From the NCBI GenBank assembly GCA_026126065.1, contig JAHCJY010000005.1, forward strand, positions 289,394-353,393: a stretch of DNA of 64,000 nucleotides, read 5' to 3'. The stretch comes from Bauldia sp. (lineage in GTDB: Bacteria > Pseudomonadota > Alphaproteobacteria > Rhizobiales > Kaistiaceae). The position numbers and the translations under genes were made by a program. This document shows positions 1-8,686 of this stretch, one piece after another. The notes beneath the pieces are model-generated. The model was not told the DNA's origin, made no database searches, and saw nothing but the letters and a program-made list of their open reading frames with translations. Position 1 is the first letter of the stretch. Every line of letters starts with the position of its first letter.

Positions 1-511
1 GATGCTCCTCGTCCGATTCGGGGCGCTCGTCGTGCGGTGCGGTCGGGGCGGGGGGCGGTGCGAGATCGTCGTGGTCGCCATCGGCCGACGGAGGGGCCTC
101 CTCGTGACCGTCCTCGTCCTCGGCCGCGACCTCGCCGGCGACGGCGTCGCTTGCGGCATCGACCGCCCGCGTCCGCGCCGCTTCGGCCTCGGCGGCACGC
201 GCTTCGGCCTCCTCGGCAGCAGCCTCACGCTCTTCGGCCTCGATCAGCGCCTGCCGGTCGGCTACCGGGATCTGGTAGTAGTCCGGGTGGATTTCCGAGA
301 AGGCGAGGAAGCCGTGGCGGTTGCCGCCATACTCGACGAACGCCGCCTGGAGCGACGGCTCGACCCTTGTGACCTTGGCGAGATAGATGTTGCCGCGGAG
401 CTGCTTGCGCTGCGCGGACTCGAAATCAAACTCTTCGACGCGATTGCCGCGCACCACCACGACCCGGGTCTCTTCCGGGTGGGCGGCATCGATCAGCATC
501 TTGTTGGGCAT
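1..511 (-). CDS. rne: Ribonuclease E, N-terminal part (cut by window edge)
   Basis: RNase E/G endoribonuclease, the core of mRNA decay and rRNA processing. Only the first 170 residues are in the window. They begin MPNKMLIDAAHPEETRVVVV and contain the start of the S1 RNA-binding domain (RGNIYLAKVTRVEPSLQAAF, then GGNRHGFLAFSEIHPDYY). From about residue 90 the S1 domain is interrupted by a long Glu/Ala/Asp-rich insertion, which is typical of alphaproteobacterial RNase E and absent from the E. coli enzyme. The catalytic part lies beyond the left edge. The start is an ATG at 511. The gene is divergent from the amidase gene, as in many Hyphomicrobiales. Confidence 0.93.
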   Translation of the reverse strand, partial: MPNKMLIDAAHPEETRVVVVRGNRVEEFDFESAQRKQLRGNIYLAKVTRVEPSLQAAFVEYGGNRHGFLAFSEIHPDYYQIPVADRQALIEAEEREAAAEEAEARAAEAEAARTRAVDAASDAVAGEVAAEDEDGHEEAPPSADGDHDDLAPPPAPTAPHDERPESDEEH

Positions 512-1095
512 TGACGAACCTCGTGCGGCCAGCGCCGACCGGCTGCGGCGGCAGGACGAATCCTGTCCGCGCGACCTTCAAAGCGCTGTGGCCTGATGAT
601 GGGAAAAGGGAAGGAACGGGAGACCGCCGAAAAAGCGGACGCCGGTGCGGCGTCGCGGGCGACTTCGATCGTTCCGGTAGTGACACTCGCGTGACCGCGA
701 AAAAGCGCATGTCTTACGCCACGATGGACCCGCGAACGGATCCTGAGCCAAGGGGACGCCGGCCGGCTGTCATCGACATCCGGCCTGCTTCGATGCCGTC
801 CGAAGGCGGATCGAGCGAGCGTTCCAGAGCGTTACGGTGAGTTTCCCGCGCTGACCGCTTGGTCAGCGCAGCGCGTCCTGACAATGTCGGAGCGACCGTT
901 CCGGCTGAAGCGGAATCTCGCCGCCTCCGTATAGGTGCTGTGTTGCCCGGTTGCAAGGAGGAGCGCGTCGTTGCACGCGGGGAACACACCGGACATTTCG
1001 CGCCCCGGCACGACAAGGTTTGATTAACCAACCGGTCCCCATGTTCTAGACTCGTCTCGTACAAGGCCAATTCTGGCGCTGGATCGGGGGGTGGA
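512..1095. promoter_or_regulatory. Long divergent rne / amidase intergenic region with a hairpin
   Basis: This 584-base stretch separates the divergent rne and amidase genes. I see no convincing gene in it. It contains a perfect hairpin with stem GCGCTGACC (848-856), loop GCTT and stem GGTCAGCGC (861-869); neither side is followed by a run of T. In other bacteria rne has a long 5' untranslated region through which RNase E controls its own mRNA, so a long leader is expected here. Placing this hairpin in that leader is inference, because no transcription start is known. Confidence 0.45.
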
Positions 1096-2328
1096 TTGGC
1101 ACGAGGACCGGGATCTCTAGCGCGCCGCCTCTGCGCGCTGCTCATCCCGGTGGCCCTCGCGGCCGCCGCGCCGTCGAACGCGGTGGCGCAGGCGGCCGCG
1201 GACCTGAATCTCGTGACCGACACACGGGTCATCGGCGACGAGAACCGCACCCGCTTCATTGCCGACCTGACGAGCGACGTGGGCATTCGGGTGTTCTCGC
1301 TCGCCGATCCCTACCGGATCGTGATCGACCTGCCCGAGGTCCATTTCCAGCTGCCGGCCGGGACGGGCGCGGAGGGCAGGGGCCTCGTCTCCGCCTACCG
1401 GTTCGGCCTCATCTCGCGCGGCCAGTCGCGCATCGTGCTCGACGCGACCGGTCCGGTGCGCGTGGACGACTACTTCGTCATTCCGGCGGTGCCGGGGGCG
1501 GGCGAGCCGGCCCGTCTCGTCGTCGACCTGGTGCGCGCCACGCCTGAGGAGTTCGCGACGGCGGCTCTCGCCTATCAGGAATCCCGTGCGCCGACCGCGC
1601 CGATTGTCGTGCCCGAGGCCAATGACGGGCGGACCGTCGTGGTGATCGATCCCGGGCACGGCGGCATCGATACGGGCGCCGTCGGCCTGTCGAACACCGT
1701 CGAGAAGCAGGTCGTCCTTGCCTTCTCGCTCGAACTGGCGGCGCAACTGCGGGCGACCGGCCGCTACGACGTCCTCCTCACCCGGACCGACGACACGTTC
1801 CTGTCGCTCGACCAGCGGGTGGGCTTCGCCCGCGCGCACCACGCGGACATCTTCCTCTCCATCCACGCCGATTCATTTCCGTCGTCGTCCACCGTGCGCG
1901 GGGCCGCCATCTACACCGTGTCCGAACGCGCCTCGAACCAGATCGCCGCCCAGCTCGCGGCCGGCGAGAACCGGGCCGACATCCTCGCCGGCGTCAACAT
2001 CGCGGCCAATGACGACCTCGTCGCCGACATCCTCGTGGACCTTGCCCGGCGCGAGACCAATCGCTTCTCCGTGGCGCTGGCGCGTGACCTCGTCGCGCAG
2101 ATCGAGGCGGCGACCGTGATGTCCCGCAGCCCGCTCCAGGAGGCGGGTTTCGTCGTCCTCAAGGCGCCCGACGTGCCCTCGGTTCTCGTCGAGCTCGGCT
2201 TCGTGACCAATCCCGACGACGCCCGCAATCTCGGGTCCGAATCATGGCGCCGGGCCACGGCCGCCGCGATGGTCGGCGCCATAGACGACTTCTTCGCCAC
2301 GCGCGTCGCCGGGGCCCTGCGGCCCTGA
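1096..2328 (+). CDS. amiC: N-acetylmuramoyl-L-alanine amidase with AMIN domain
   Basis: Periplasmic zinc amidase that cleaves the lactyl-alanine bond of peptidoglycan, normally during cell separation. It has 410 residues. A signal peptide ends near AVAQA (residue 33), an AMIN domain covers about residues 40-150, and an Amidase_3 domain about 175-405. Visible catalytic-domain motifs are VVVIDPGHGGIDTGA (first zinc His), VEKQVV (Glu ligand), FLSIHADSF (second His) and VPSVLVELGFVTN (catalytic Glu). The start is a TTG at 1096, the only one that keeps the whole signal peptide. It precedes the PBP1A gene on the same strand, so a synthase and a hydrolase of the wall lie together. The AmiC name follows domain layout; other AMIN-type amidases would look similar. 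Confidence 0.9.
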   Translation: MARGPGSLARRLCALLIPVALAAAAPSNAVAQAAADLNLVTDTRVIGDENRTRFIADLTSDVGIRVFSLADPYRIVIDLPEVHFQLPAGTGAEGRGLVSAYRFGLISRGQSRIVLDATGPVRVDDYFVIPAVPGAGEPARLVVDLVRATPEEFATAALAYQESRAPTAPIVVPEANDGRTVVVIDPGHGGIDTGAVGLSNTVEKQVVLAFSLELAAQLRATGRYDVLLTRTDDTFLSLDQRVGFARAHHADIFLSIHADSFPSSSTVRGAAIYTVSERASNQIAAQLAAGENRADILAGVNIAANDDLVADILVDLARRETNRFSVALARDLVAQIEAATVMSRSPLQEAGFVVLKAPDVPSVLVELGFVTNPDDARNLGSESWRRATAAAMVGAIDDFFATRVAGALRP

Positions 2329-2578
2329 AGCTGTTGCAGCGGGGCAACGTTCGGCGCTAAGGCGACGCGGAAAGGCCTCCGCCGCAGTTTGTTCACACTT
2401 CCGCCGGATCGCTGGCGCGTACACCGCGTTAAGGGTGGACAGCGTCCGCGAGCGGTCGTGCAGTCCCGGTGTCGGGAAGGTGAACGGCCTCTGCCGCGGT
2501 TCGGCCCCAAAGTCGGGGCCGCCTGCAAGCGCTCCGGCCGTTTGCCGGGTCGGCCGCCAGGGCTGGAACAGGGTCGAA

Positions 2579-5083
2579 ATGTTTCTACGTCTGGTCGGCT
2601 ACATCTTTGGGATCGGCACCGTGCTCTTTCTGGCTTTGGCTGGCGCGCTGGCCTGGTACATTTCCGACATCTCGGCGGACGTGCCGAGCTATGAGGTTTT
2701 GAACAGCTACGCCCCGCCGATCATGACGCGCGTCCATGCCGCCGATGGGCAGCTCGTCGCGGAGTACGCCCGCGAGCGGCGCATGTACCTGCCCATCCAG
2801 GCGATCCCGGAGCGCCTCAAGGCGGCGTTCCTGTCGGCCGAGGACAAGAACTTCTATTCGCATTCGGGCCTCGACTATATCGGCCTCATCCGCGCCGGCA
2901 TCGCCAATGTCGAGAGCTTCATCGCCGGCGGCGGCGTCGCGGGCGGCGGCTCGACCATCACGCAGCAGGTCGCCAAGAACTTCCTGCTGACGCCGGACCA
3001 GACCGTCGAGCGCAAGATTCAGGAGGCGATCCTCGCCCTTCGCATCGAGACGGCCTTCACCAAGGACCAGATCCTCGAGCTCTACATGAACGACAGCAAC
3101 CTCGGCATGGGCGCCTATGGCGTCGCCGCGGGGGCGCTCATCTACTTCAACAAGTCGGTCCAGGAACTCACGATCGCCGAGTGCGCCTACCTTGCCGCGC
3201 TCCTCAAGGGCCCGTCGAACTACCATCCGTTCCGCTTCACCGATCGCGCCATCGAGCGCCGGAACTGGGTCATCGACCGCATGGTCGAGAATGGCTACGT
3301 GACCCCGGACGAAGGTGAGGCGGCCAAGGCCGAGCCGCTGGGCGTCCAGCCGCGCGTCGAACGCCCGATGGTGTTCAACGCCGTCGATTTCGACGGGGCG
3401 TTCGGGCCGGTGTTCGAGGAAGCCTATGGCGACACGATCGCCGCGCTGGGCGGCATTCCCGTCCGCGCAGCAGACTATTTCGCCGAGGAGGTTCGCCGGG
3501 AACTCCTCGCCCGCTATGGCGAGGACCAGCTCTATGGCGGCGGTCTTTCGGTCCGCACGTCGCTTGATCCGAACCTCCAGATCATGGCGCGCAAGGCCCT
3601 CATGGACGGCCTTGTCGCCTACGACGAGGGCGCCGGCTGGCGCGGCCCGCTGCAGAACATCGACGTCACCGGCGACTGGGGGCCCGTGCTCGGTGAGGTG
3701 CCGATGCTGTCTGACGTGTTCGAGTGGCAGCTCGCCGTGGTGCTCGACGTCGACGGGAACGGCGCGACGATCGGCCTCCAGCCCGCCCGCGACCCCGCAG
3801 GGGGCTTTGTGGCGAACCGCGTGACTGCGCGCATCCCCGATGACGAGATGGATTGGGCCGGCAACAACCCTCTTGATGTCGGCGATGTGGTCTACGTCCA
3901 GCACGTGACCGGCGACGAATTCCGTCTCCGCCAGCGACCGGAGATCGAGGGTGCCCTCGTTGCGATGAACCCGCAGACCGGCCGCGTTCTTGCCATGGTC
4001 GGCGGCTTCTCGTTCTCGGCCAGCCAGTTCAACCGCGCCACGCAGGCCCAGCGGCAGCCCGGCTCATCGTTCAAGCCGTTCGTCTACGCGGCCGCCCTCG
4101 ACAACGGCTACACGCCGTCGTCCGTCATCATGGACGCGCCGATCGAGATCGAGCAGCAGGGCGGCCTCGGCATCTGGCGGCCGGAGAACTACGCGCAGCA
4201 ATTCTACGGCCCCTCGACGCTTCGCATCGGCATCGAGCAGTCGCGCAACGTCATGACCGTTCGCCTCGCGCAGGACATGGGCATGCCGCTGGTCGCGGAA
4301 TACGCCGAGCGCTTCGGCGTCTACGACAACCTGGCGCCGCTGCTGGCGATGTCCCTTGGCTCGGGCGAGACGACCGTGTTGCGCATGGTGGCGGGATACG
4401 CGGTGTTCGCCAATGGCGGGCGCTCCGTCACGCCCACCCTGATCGACCGCATCCAGGACCGCTACGGCAACACGATCTTCGAGCATGACGAGCGGATCTG
4501 CCCGGAATGCGCCCCTTCTGCCTGGACCGGCCAGGAGGAACCGACGATCGTCGACAACCGCGCCCAGGTGCTCGATCCGATGACCGCCTATCAGATCACC
4601 TCGATGATGGAAGGCGTCGTCCAGCGCGGCACGGCCACGAGCGTGCGCCGCGTGGGTCACCCGATTGCCGGCAAGACGGGAACGACCAACGACTACTACG
4701 ATGCCTGGTTCATCGGCTATTCGACCGACCTCGTCGTCGGCGTCTACATGGGCTTCGATACGCCAAGGAACCTCGGCTTCGGCAACACCGGCGGCGTCCT
4801 GTCCGCCCCGGTCTTCACCGAGTTCATGCGGGTCGCGCTCGCCGACGCCCCACCCGTCGAGTTCCCGGTGCCGGCCGGCATGCAACTCATCCCGATCAAC
4901 CGCGCCACCGGCCTGATGGCAAGCGCCGGTGCCGACGGCACGATCCTCGAGGCGTTCAAGCCGGGCACCAGCCCGCCCACGAACTTCTCGATCATCGGCT
5001 TCGTCGACGCGGCCGGCCAGCCGCTGGTCGTCGACCCCAACGCAGACCGCGCCGTCGGCCTCGGCCAGGGCGGTCTTTACTAG
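2579..5083 (+). CDS. mrcA: Penicillin-binding protein 1A, bifunctional
   Basis: Class A PBP that polymerises glycan strands and cross-links peptides on the outer face of the inner membrane. It has 834 residues. There is one membrane anchor near residues 5-30. The GT51 glycosyltransferase domain shows EDKNFYSHSGLDY (catalytic Glu) and GGSTITQQVAKN, and the transpeptidase domain shows RQPGSSFKPF (SxxK nucleophile), EQSRN (SxN) and GKTGTTNDYYDAWF (KTG). I chose the ATG at 2579. A longer frame opens at GTG 2435, but its first 48 residues look random and would bury the anchor. The gene lies between the amidase and prfB, the usual Hyphomicrobiales order. Confidence 0.95.
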   Translation: MFLRLVGYIFGIGTVLFLALAGALAWYISDISADVPSYEVLNSYAPPIMTRVHAADGQLVAEYARERRMYLPIQAIPERLKAAFLSAEDKNFYSHSGLDYIGLIRAGIANVESFIAGGGVAGGGSTITQQVAKNFLLTPDQTVERKIQEAILALRIETAFTKDQILELYMNDSNLGMGAYGVAAGALIYFNKSVQELTIAECAYLAALLKGPSNYHPFRFTDRAIERRNWVIDRMVENGYVTPDEGEAAKAEPLGVQPRVERPMVFNAVDFDGAFGPVFEEAYGDTIAALGGIPVRAADYFAEEVRRELLARYGEDQLYGGGLSVRTSLDPNLQIMARKALMDGLVAYDEGAGWRGPLQNIDVTGDWGPVLGEVPMLSDVFEWQLAVVLDVDGNGATIGLQPARDPAGGFVANRVTARIPDDEMDWAGNNPLDVGDVVYVQHVTGDEFRLRQRPEIEGALVAMNPQTGRVLAMVGGFSFSASQFNRATQAQRQPGSSFKPFVYAAALDNGYTPSSVIMDAPIEIEQQGGLGIWRPENYAQQFYGPSTLRIGIEQSRNVMTVRLAQDMGMPLVAEYAERFGVYDNLAPLLAMSLGSGETTVLRMVAGYAVFANGGRSVTPTLIDRIQDRYGNTIFEHDERICPECAPSAWTGQEEPTIVDNRAQVLDPMTAYQITSMMEGVVQRGTATSVRRVGHPIAGKTGTTNDYYDAWFIGYSTDLVVGVYMGFDTPRNLGFGNTGGVLSAPVFTEFMRVALADAPPVEFPVPAGMQLIPINRATGLMASAGADGTILEAFKPGTSPPTNFSIIGFVDAAGQPLVVDPNADRAVGLGQGGLY

Positions 5084-5170
5084 CCGTGGTCGCGTTGACA
5101 GGGGGGAGCGCGCCTCTATGGTGCGCCTCCCGCGGCGCTGCGCCGCCCATCCTCCCGCCGGAAGCCGATT

Positions 5171-6302
5171 TTGCGCGCTGAAACCCAGACCGTGGTCGAC
5201 GAGATCCAGCAGGCGATGGCCCTGCTGAGGAGGCATCTTTGACTGGGATCGGGCGAACTTCCGTCTCGATGAGCTGAACGCGCTCGCCGAAGAGCCGGAT
5301 CTCTGGTCCGATCCCGGCAAGGCACAATCGCTCATGCGCGAGCGCCAGCGCCTCGCCGACCAGATCGAGGGCGTCCGCCGCCTCGATCGCGAACTTGCCG
5401 ACAATGTCGAACTGATCGCGATGGGTGAGGCCGAGGGCGACGAATCGATCGTCGTCGAGGCGGAGAAGGGTCTCAAGACGCTCCTCGCCGATGCGTCGCG
5501 GCGCCAGGTCGAATCGCTGCTGTCCGGCGAGGCGGACGCCAACGACACCTATGTCGAGATTCACGCCGGCGCCGGCGGCACGGAGAGCCAGGACTGGGCG
5601 GCAATGCTGCTTCGGATGTACACGCGCTGGGCCGAACGGCATGGCGCCAAGGTCGAGTTCCTCGAGGAGCACGCCGGCGAGGAAGCCGGCATCAAGCGGG
5701 CGACGATCGTCGTGAAGGGCACGAACGCCTATGGCTTCCTCAAGACGGAGTCCGGCGTCCACCGCCTCGTCCGCATCTCGCCGTTCGATTCGAACGCCCG
5801 CCGCCACACCTCGTTCGCGAGCGTCTGGGTCTATCCCGTCGTTGACGACACGATCGAGATCGACATCAACCCGGCCGACATCCGCACCGACACCTACCGC
5901 TCGTCAGGCTCCGGCGGCCAGCACGTCAACACGACCGATTCCGCCATCCGCCTGACGCACATCCCCACCGGTATCGCCGTCGCCTGCCAGAGCGAGCGCT
6001 CGCAGCACAAGAACCGCGAGACCGCCTGGAAGATGCTGAAGGCGCGCCTCTACGAACTCGAGCTCGAGAAGCGCGAGGCGGAGCTGAACGCGAAGAACGC
6101 GACGAAGTCAGAGATCGGCTGGGGCCACCAGATCCGCTCCTACGTTCTCCAGCCGTACCAGCTGGTGAAGGACCTCCGCACCGGCTTCGAGAGCACAAGC
6201 CCGTCGGACGTCCTCAATGGCGATCTCGACGGCTTCATGGAAGCGTCGCTGGCGCATCGCCTCGACGGCGCAGCAACCGCGCCGGTCGCCGATCTGGATT
6301 AA
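5171..6302 (+). CDS. prfB: Peptide chain release factor 2 with programmed +1 frameshift
   Basis: Release factor 2 recognises UGA and UAA stop codons and triggers peptide release on the ribosome. Translation from TTG 5171 gives 23 codons ending RRHL, then meets an in-frame TGA (5240-5242). Slipping by one base at CTT-TGA-C continues with [13 protein letters not shown] through to 6302, for about 376 residues, the normal RF2 length. The peptidyl-hydrolysis motif GGQ is present in [16 protein letters not shown]. The zero-frame leader resembles the N-terminus of other alphaproteobacterial RF2 proteins, which supports both the start and the shift. A gene model starting at ATG 5334 would lose about 55 residues. 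Confidence 0.95.
5228..5243 (+). promoter_or_regulatory. prfB autoregulatory frameshift site
   Basis: AGGAGG (5228-5233), CAT, CTT (5237-5239), TGA (5240-5242), C (5243). This is the classic RF2 recoding signal: an internal Shine-Dalgarno-like element three bases before a slippery CTT, then a TGA stop followed by C. Low RF2 slows termination at the TGA, which favours the +1 shift and raises RF2 synthesis. Confidence 0.95.
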
Positions 6303-6429
6303 GGCGCCAACCAGCATCGTACAAGTCGCCCCAATATGACCGCGCTCGCCGGCTGAACGGCGCCTTGCCGGCGCAGGATCGCAGGCGGTTCAGGGGCCCC
6401 CAAGTCGCTCCGGCTGGATCGAAGCCGGA

Positions 6430-6534
6430 GGCGAGAGGATTTCGGACGGGAATCCCGAGCGCCTGTAAACGGCGCTCGTTGGCCGTCAGGCCGTGGGCCT
6501 TTGCCGTGGCGGCAATGAGAATGTAGGCAAGGCC
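6430..6534 (-). pseudogene. Remnant of a VapC/FitB-type PIN-domain toxin C-terminus
   Basis: Reading the minus strand from about 6534 to 6430 gives ILIAATAKAHGLT, then NERRLQALGIPVRNPLA. PIN-domain toxins typically end with a D-x-LIAATA-x-HGLT helix, a VVTRN strand and a GI/GV-P-V-NP tail. Here the segment between GLT and NE looks shortened by about three residues and the Asp before LIAATA is replaced. I see no start codon, no N-terminal half and no antitoxin gene, so this is at best a fossil. The rest of the 329-base gap between prfB and the M23 gene (6303-6631) shows nothing recognisable. The assignment is based on pattern memory of the family. Confidence 0.35.
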
Positions 6535-6631
6535 GTGGCTGCGCCCCCGCCTCCACGGTCTTCCTCGACGATGCCAGCGGCGAGGGGGGACGGCTGCATC
6601 GAACGCAACAGGATAGTGTCCTGCTCGGTCC

Positions 6632-7945
6632 TCAGAGCAGCGCGGCGATCGTCGGACCGGTGCGGATGTGCTGCATCGGGTCGATCGTCCGGCCGCTGCG
6701 AATGATCTCGTAGTGGAGATGCGGCCCGGTGCTGCGGCCGGTGCTGCCCGAGCGCGCGATCGTGGCCCCTCGCGCAACGTCCTGGCCGACGCGAACCGAG
6801 ATCGAGGAGAGGTGCGCGTAGCGGGTCGTGATGCCGTTGCCGTGGTCGATCTCGACCATCTTGCCGTAGCCGCCATTGGTTCCGGCGAACGTTACGCGGC
6901 CGGGGCCGGTCGCGTGGACGGCGGTACCGCTGTAGACGCCGAAATCGATCCCGGTGTGCATCGCGCTCTGGCCGAGGAACGGATCGCGGCGCACGCCGTA
7001 GCCGCTGGTAATGTTGAGGTTGTCGACCGGCAGGCCGAGCGGCAGCGCCCGGGCGTAGCGGACGAGGTCCTTGAACGCCTGGATCTCGCCGGCCACTTGG
7101 TTCAGGTCCTGGTGGTCCCGCGCCGCGGCGACGAACGGTCCGCCGACCGCGCCGGCGGGGCTGCGATAGCCCAGCGCGCTGAGCCCGTTGGCAATCGTGT
7201 CCGAGCGCGTTTCGACGGCGCTGGCGATCGCATCGAGCGCGGCGAACTGGTCGTATTCGACGACGGCCAGCGCGCCGGCCACGGCGTCCAGCTGCGTTGC
7301 CGGGTCAAACCCGTCAAGCGGGGAAAGGACATCGGCGACGGCGACATGAACTGGTGCAGGTCCGTTGGTGGCGCCGGTGACGATCGGATCGATCGGAGCG
7401 TTCGCGGCGGTCTCGTCCGCCGGGAGCCGGGTCGGATTGGGCGGCGGGATCGGGGCGAGGGCGGGGAGAACGTCGATGCCCGCCTGGATGGCCTCGTTCG
7501 TGAGGCCGGTGAGGAGTTGCTGGCGCTGGTTCAGCGCGTTCTGCCGCTCCGCCAGAGCGTCGATCTGCTCCTCGATCGTCGACCGCTCGACGAGTTGGCG
7601 GCTGAGGAGGCTGTCGATCTGGCGCGACATCTCCGCGATCCGGACTTCGTAGGACTGCTGGAGACTGCCCCGGACCGCGGCGGCGCCTTCGCTCTGCTGC
7701 TGCAGTTCCAGCGCCATCTGCTGCTGCAGCATCGTGTGCACGCCAAAGGCGGCGCCACCGCCGACCAGGACGATGAGGAGCAGGATGGCGAAGGCGATGA
7801 GCCTGGGCCGGTACGCATAGGAGCGAACAGTGTCGCCCTTGGCGATGATGATATGGTGTTGCGACTTCTGCCGGCGTGGACCGAAGCCGGCAGTACGGGC
7901 GCCCGTGGAAACAAAACTCATCGACCAAAGCCCCGAAGGCGTCAT
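6632..7945 (-). CDS. M23-family metallopeptidase, membrane anchored
   Basis: Probable peptidoglycan endopeptidase or an EnvC/NlpD-like activator in the periplasm. It has 437 residues. A cytoplasmic tail of about 45 residues is followed by one membrane segment (LIAFAILLLIVLVGGG), then a Gln/Glu-rich coiled-coil stretch of about 100 residues, a Pro-rich linker, and a C-terminal LytM/M23 domain. Metal ligands are visible as HTGIDFG (His, Asp) and the HxH of GPHLHYEI, so the site looks catalytically intact. The start could be the ATG at 7945 or the one at 7921; neither has a clearly better ribosome site. It is transcribed away from the peroxiredoxin gene only by a short gap and may share a promoter region with it. 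Confidence 0.85.
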   Translation of the reverse strand: MTPSGLWSMSFVSTGARTAGFGPRRQKSQHHIIIAKGDTVRSYAYRPRLIAFAILLLIVLVGGGAAFGVHTMLQQQMALELQQQSEGAAAVRGSLQQSYEVRIAEMSRQIDSLLSRQLVERSTIEEQIDALAERQNALNQRQQLLTGLTNEAIQAGIDVLPALAPIPPPNPTRLPADETAANAPIDPIVTGATNGPAPVHVAVADVLSPLDGFDPATQLDAVAGALAVVEYDQFAALDAIASAVETRSDTIANGLSALGYRSPAGAVGGPFVAAARDHQDLNQVAGEIQAFKDLVRYARALPLGLPVDNLNITSGYGVRRDPFLGQSAMHTGIDFGVYSGTAVHATGPGRVTFAGTNGGYGKMVEIDHGNGITTRYAHLSSISVRVGQDVARGATIARSGSTGRSTGPHLHYEIIRSGRTIDPMQHIRTGPTIAALL

Positions 7946-8034
7946 GAAAACGCCGGAACTCCGCCATTAGATTGGGGTAAGGTTAATGTTCGGTTTCACT
8001 CGGGCGAGCTTTCGCCGGGAGGGGGTGCGACGCC

Positions 8035-8508
8035 TTACCCCGGTCGTGTCACCCGCTCGAGCACAGCCTCCGCATGGCCCTTGGCGGTCACCTTCGGCCA
8101 GATCTCCGCGAGCCGTCCGTCCGGTCCGACGAGGAACGTGGCGCGCTCGACGCCCATGTATTCGCGGCCGTAGCGCGACTTCTTCACCCACACGCCGTAG
8201 GCGTTTGCGACGGTCTTCTCGGCGTCGGACGCGAGCAGGATGGTGAGGTCATGCTTCTGCTTGAACCTGTCGTGCGCCTTCGCGGTGTCCGGCGAGATGC
8301 CGATGACCCTGGCTGAGGCGGCCGCGAACTCGGGGGCGAGGGCCGTGAATTCCAGCGCCTCGAGCGTGCAGCCCGGCGTGTCGTCCTTCGGATAGAAATA
8401 GAGGACCACATTGCCGCCGCGGAGCGCCGACAGCTTCACCACGCCGCCTCCGTCGGTGGGGAGTTCGAAATCCGGCGCCATATCGCCAACCTGCAACGCG
8501 GTCACCAC
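8035..8508 (-). CDS. bcp: Thiol peroxidase of the PrxQ/Bcp type
   Basis: Peroxiredoxin that reduces hydrogen peroxide and organic hydroperoxides in the cytoplasm with thioredoxin-type donors. It has 157 residues, a normal Bcp length. The peroxidatic site is YFYPKDDTPGCTLEALEF. The Cys is present, but the resolving Cys usually found five residues later in E. coli Bcp is not: the segment reads GCTLEALEF. I see no other Cys in the protein, so it should work as a 1-Cys enzyme. The AhpC/TSA fold continues through VIGISPDTAKAHDRF and GVERATFLVGPDG. The start is an ATG at 8508. Confidence 0.9.
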   Translation of the reverse strand: MVTALQVGDMAPDFELPTDGGGVVKLSALRGGNVVLYFYPKDDTPGCTLEALEFTALAPEFAAASARVIGISPDTAKAHDRFKQKHDLTILLASDAEKTVANAYGVWVKKSRYGREYMGVERATFLVGPDGRLAEIWPKVTAKGHAEAVLERVTRPG

Positions 8509-8686
8509 GCCTCCTGCACATCTTGCGTCCGGGCGGCTAATTCAGTGATCGACAGGCCCGACCCGTGATTCGTATATAGTCGGGCTGGGGGAAGCGGGCC
8601 ATTCTTGATTCACGCGCTGCGATTGCGGCGCCTCCGGAGTCCTTGCGCCCGCATGACGATACGTTCGCGTTCGAGCTGAGACAGGG

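Noticed and set aside
2435..2578. Upstream GTG start for the PBP1A gene
   Set aside because: The extra 48 residues are unlike any PBP and would place a soluble stretch before the membrane anchor.
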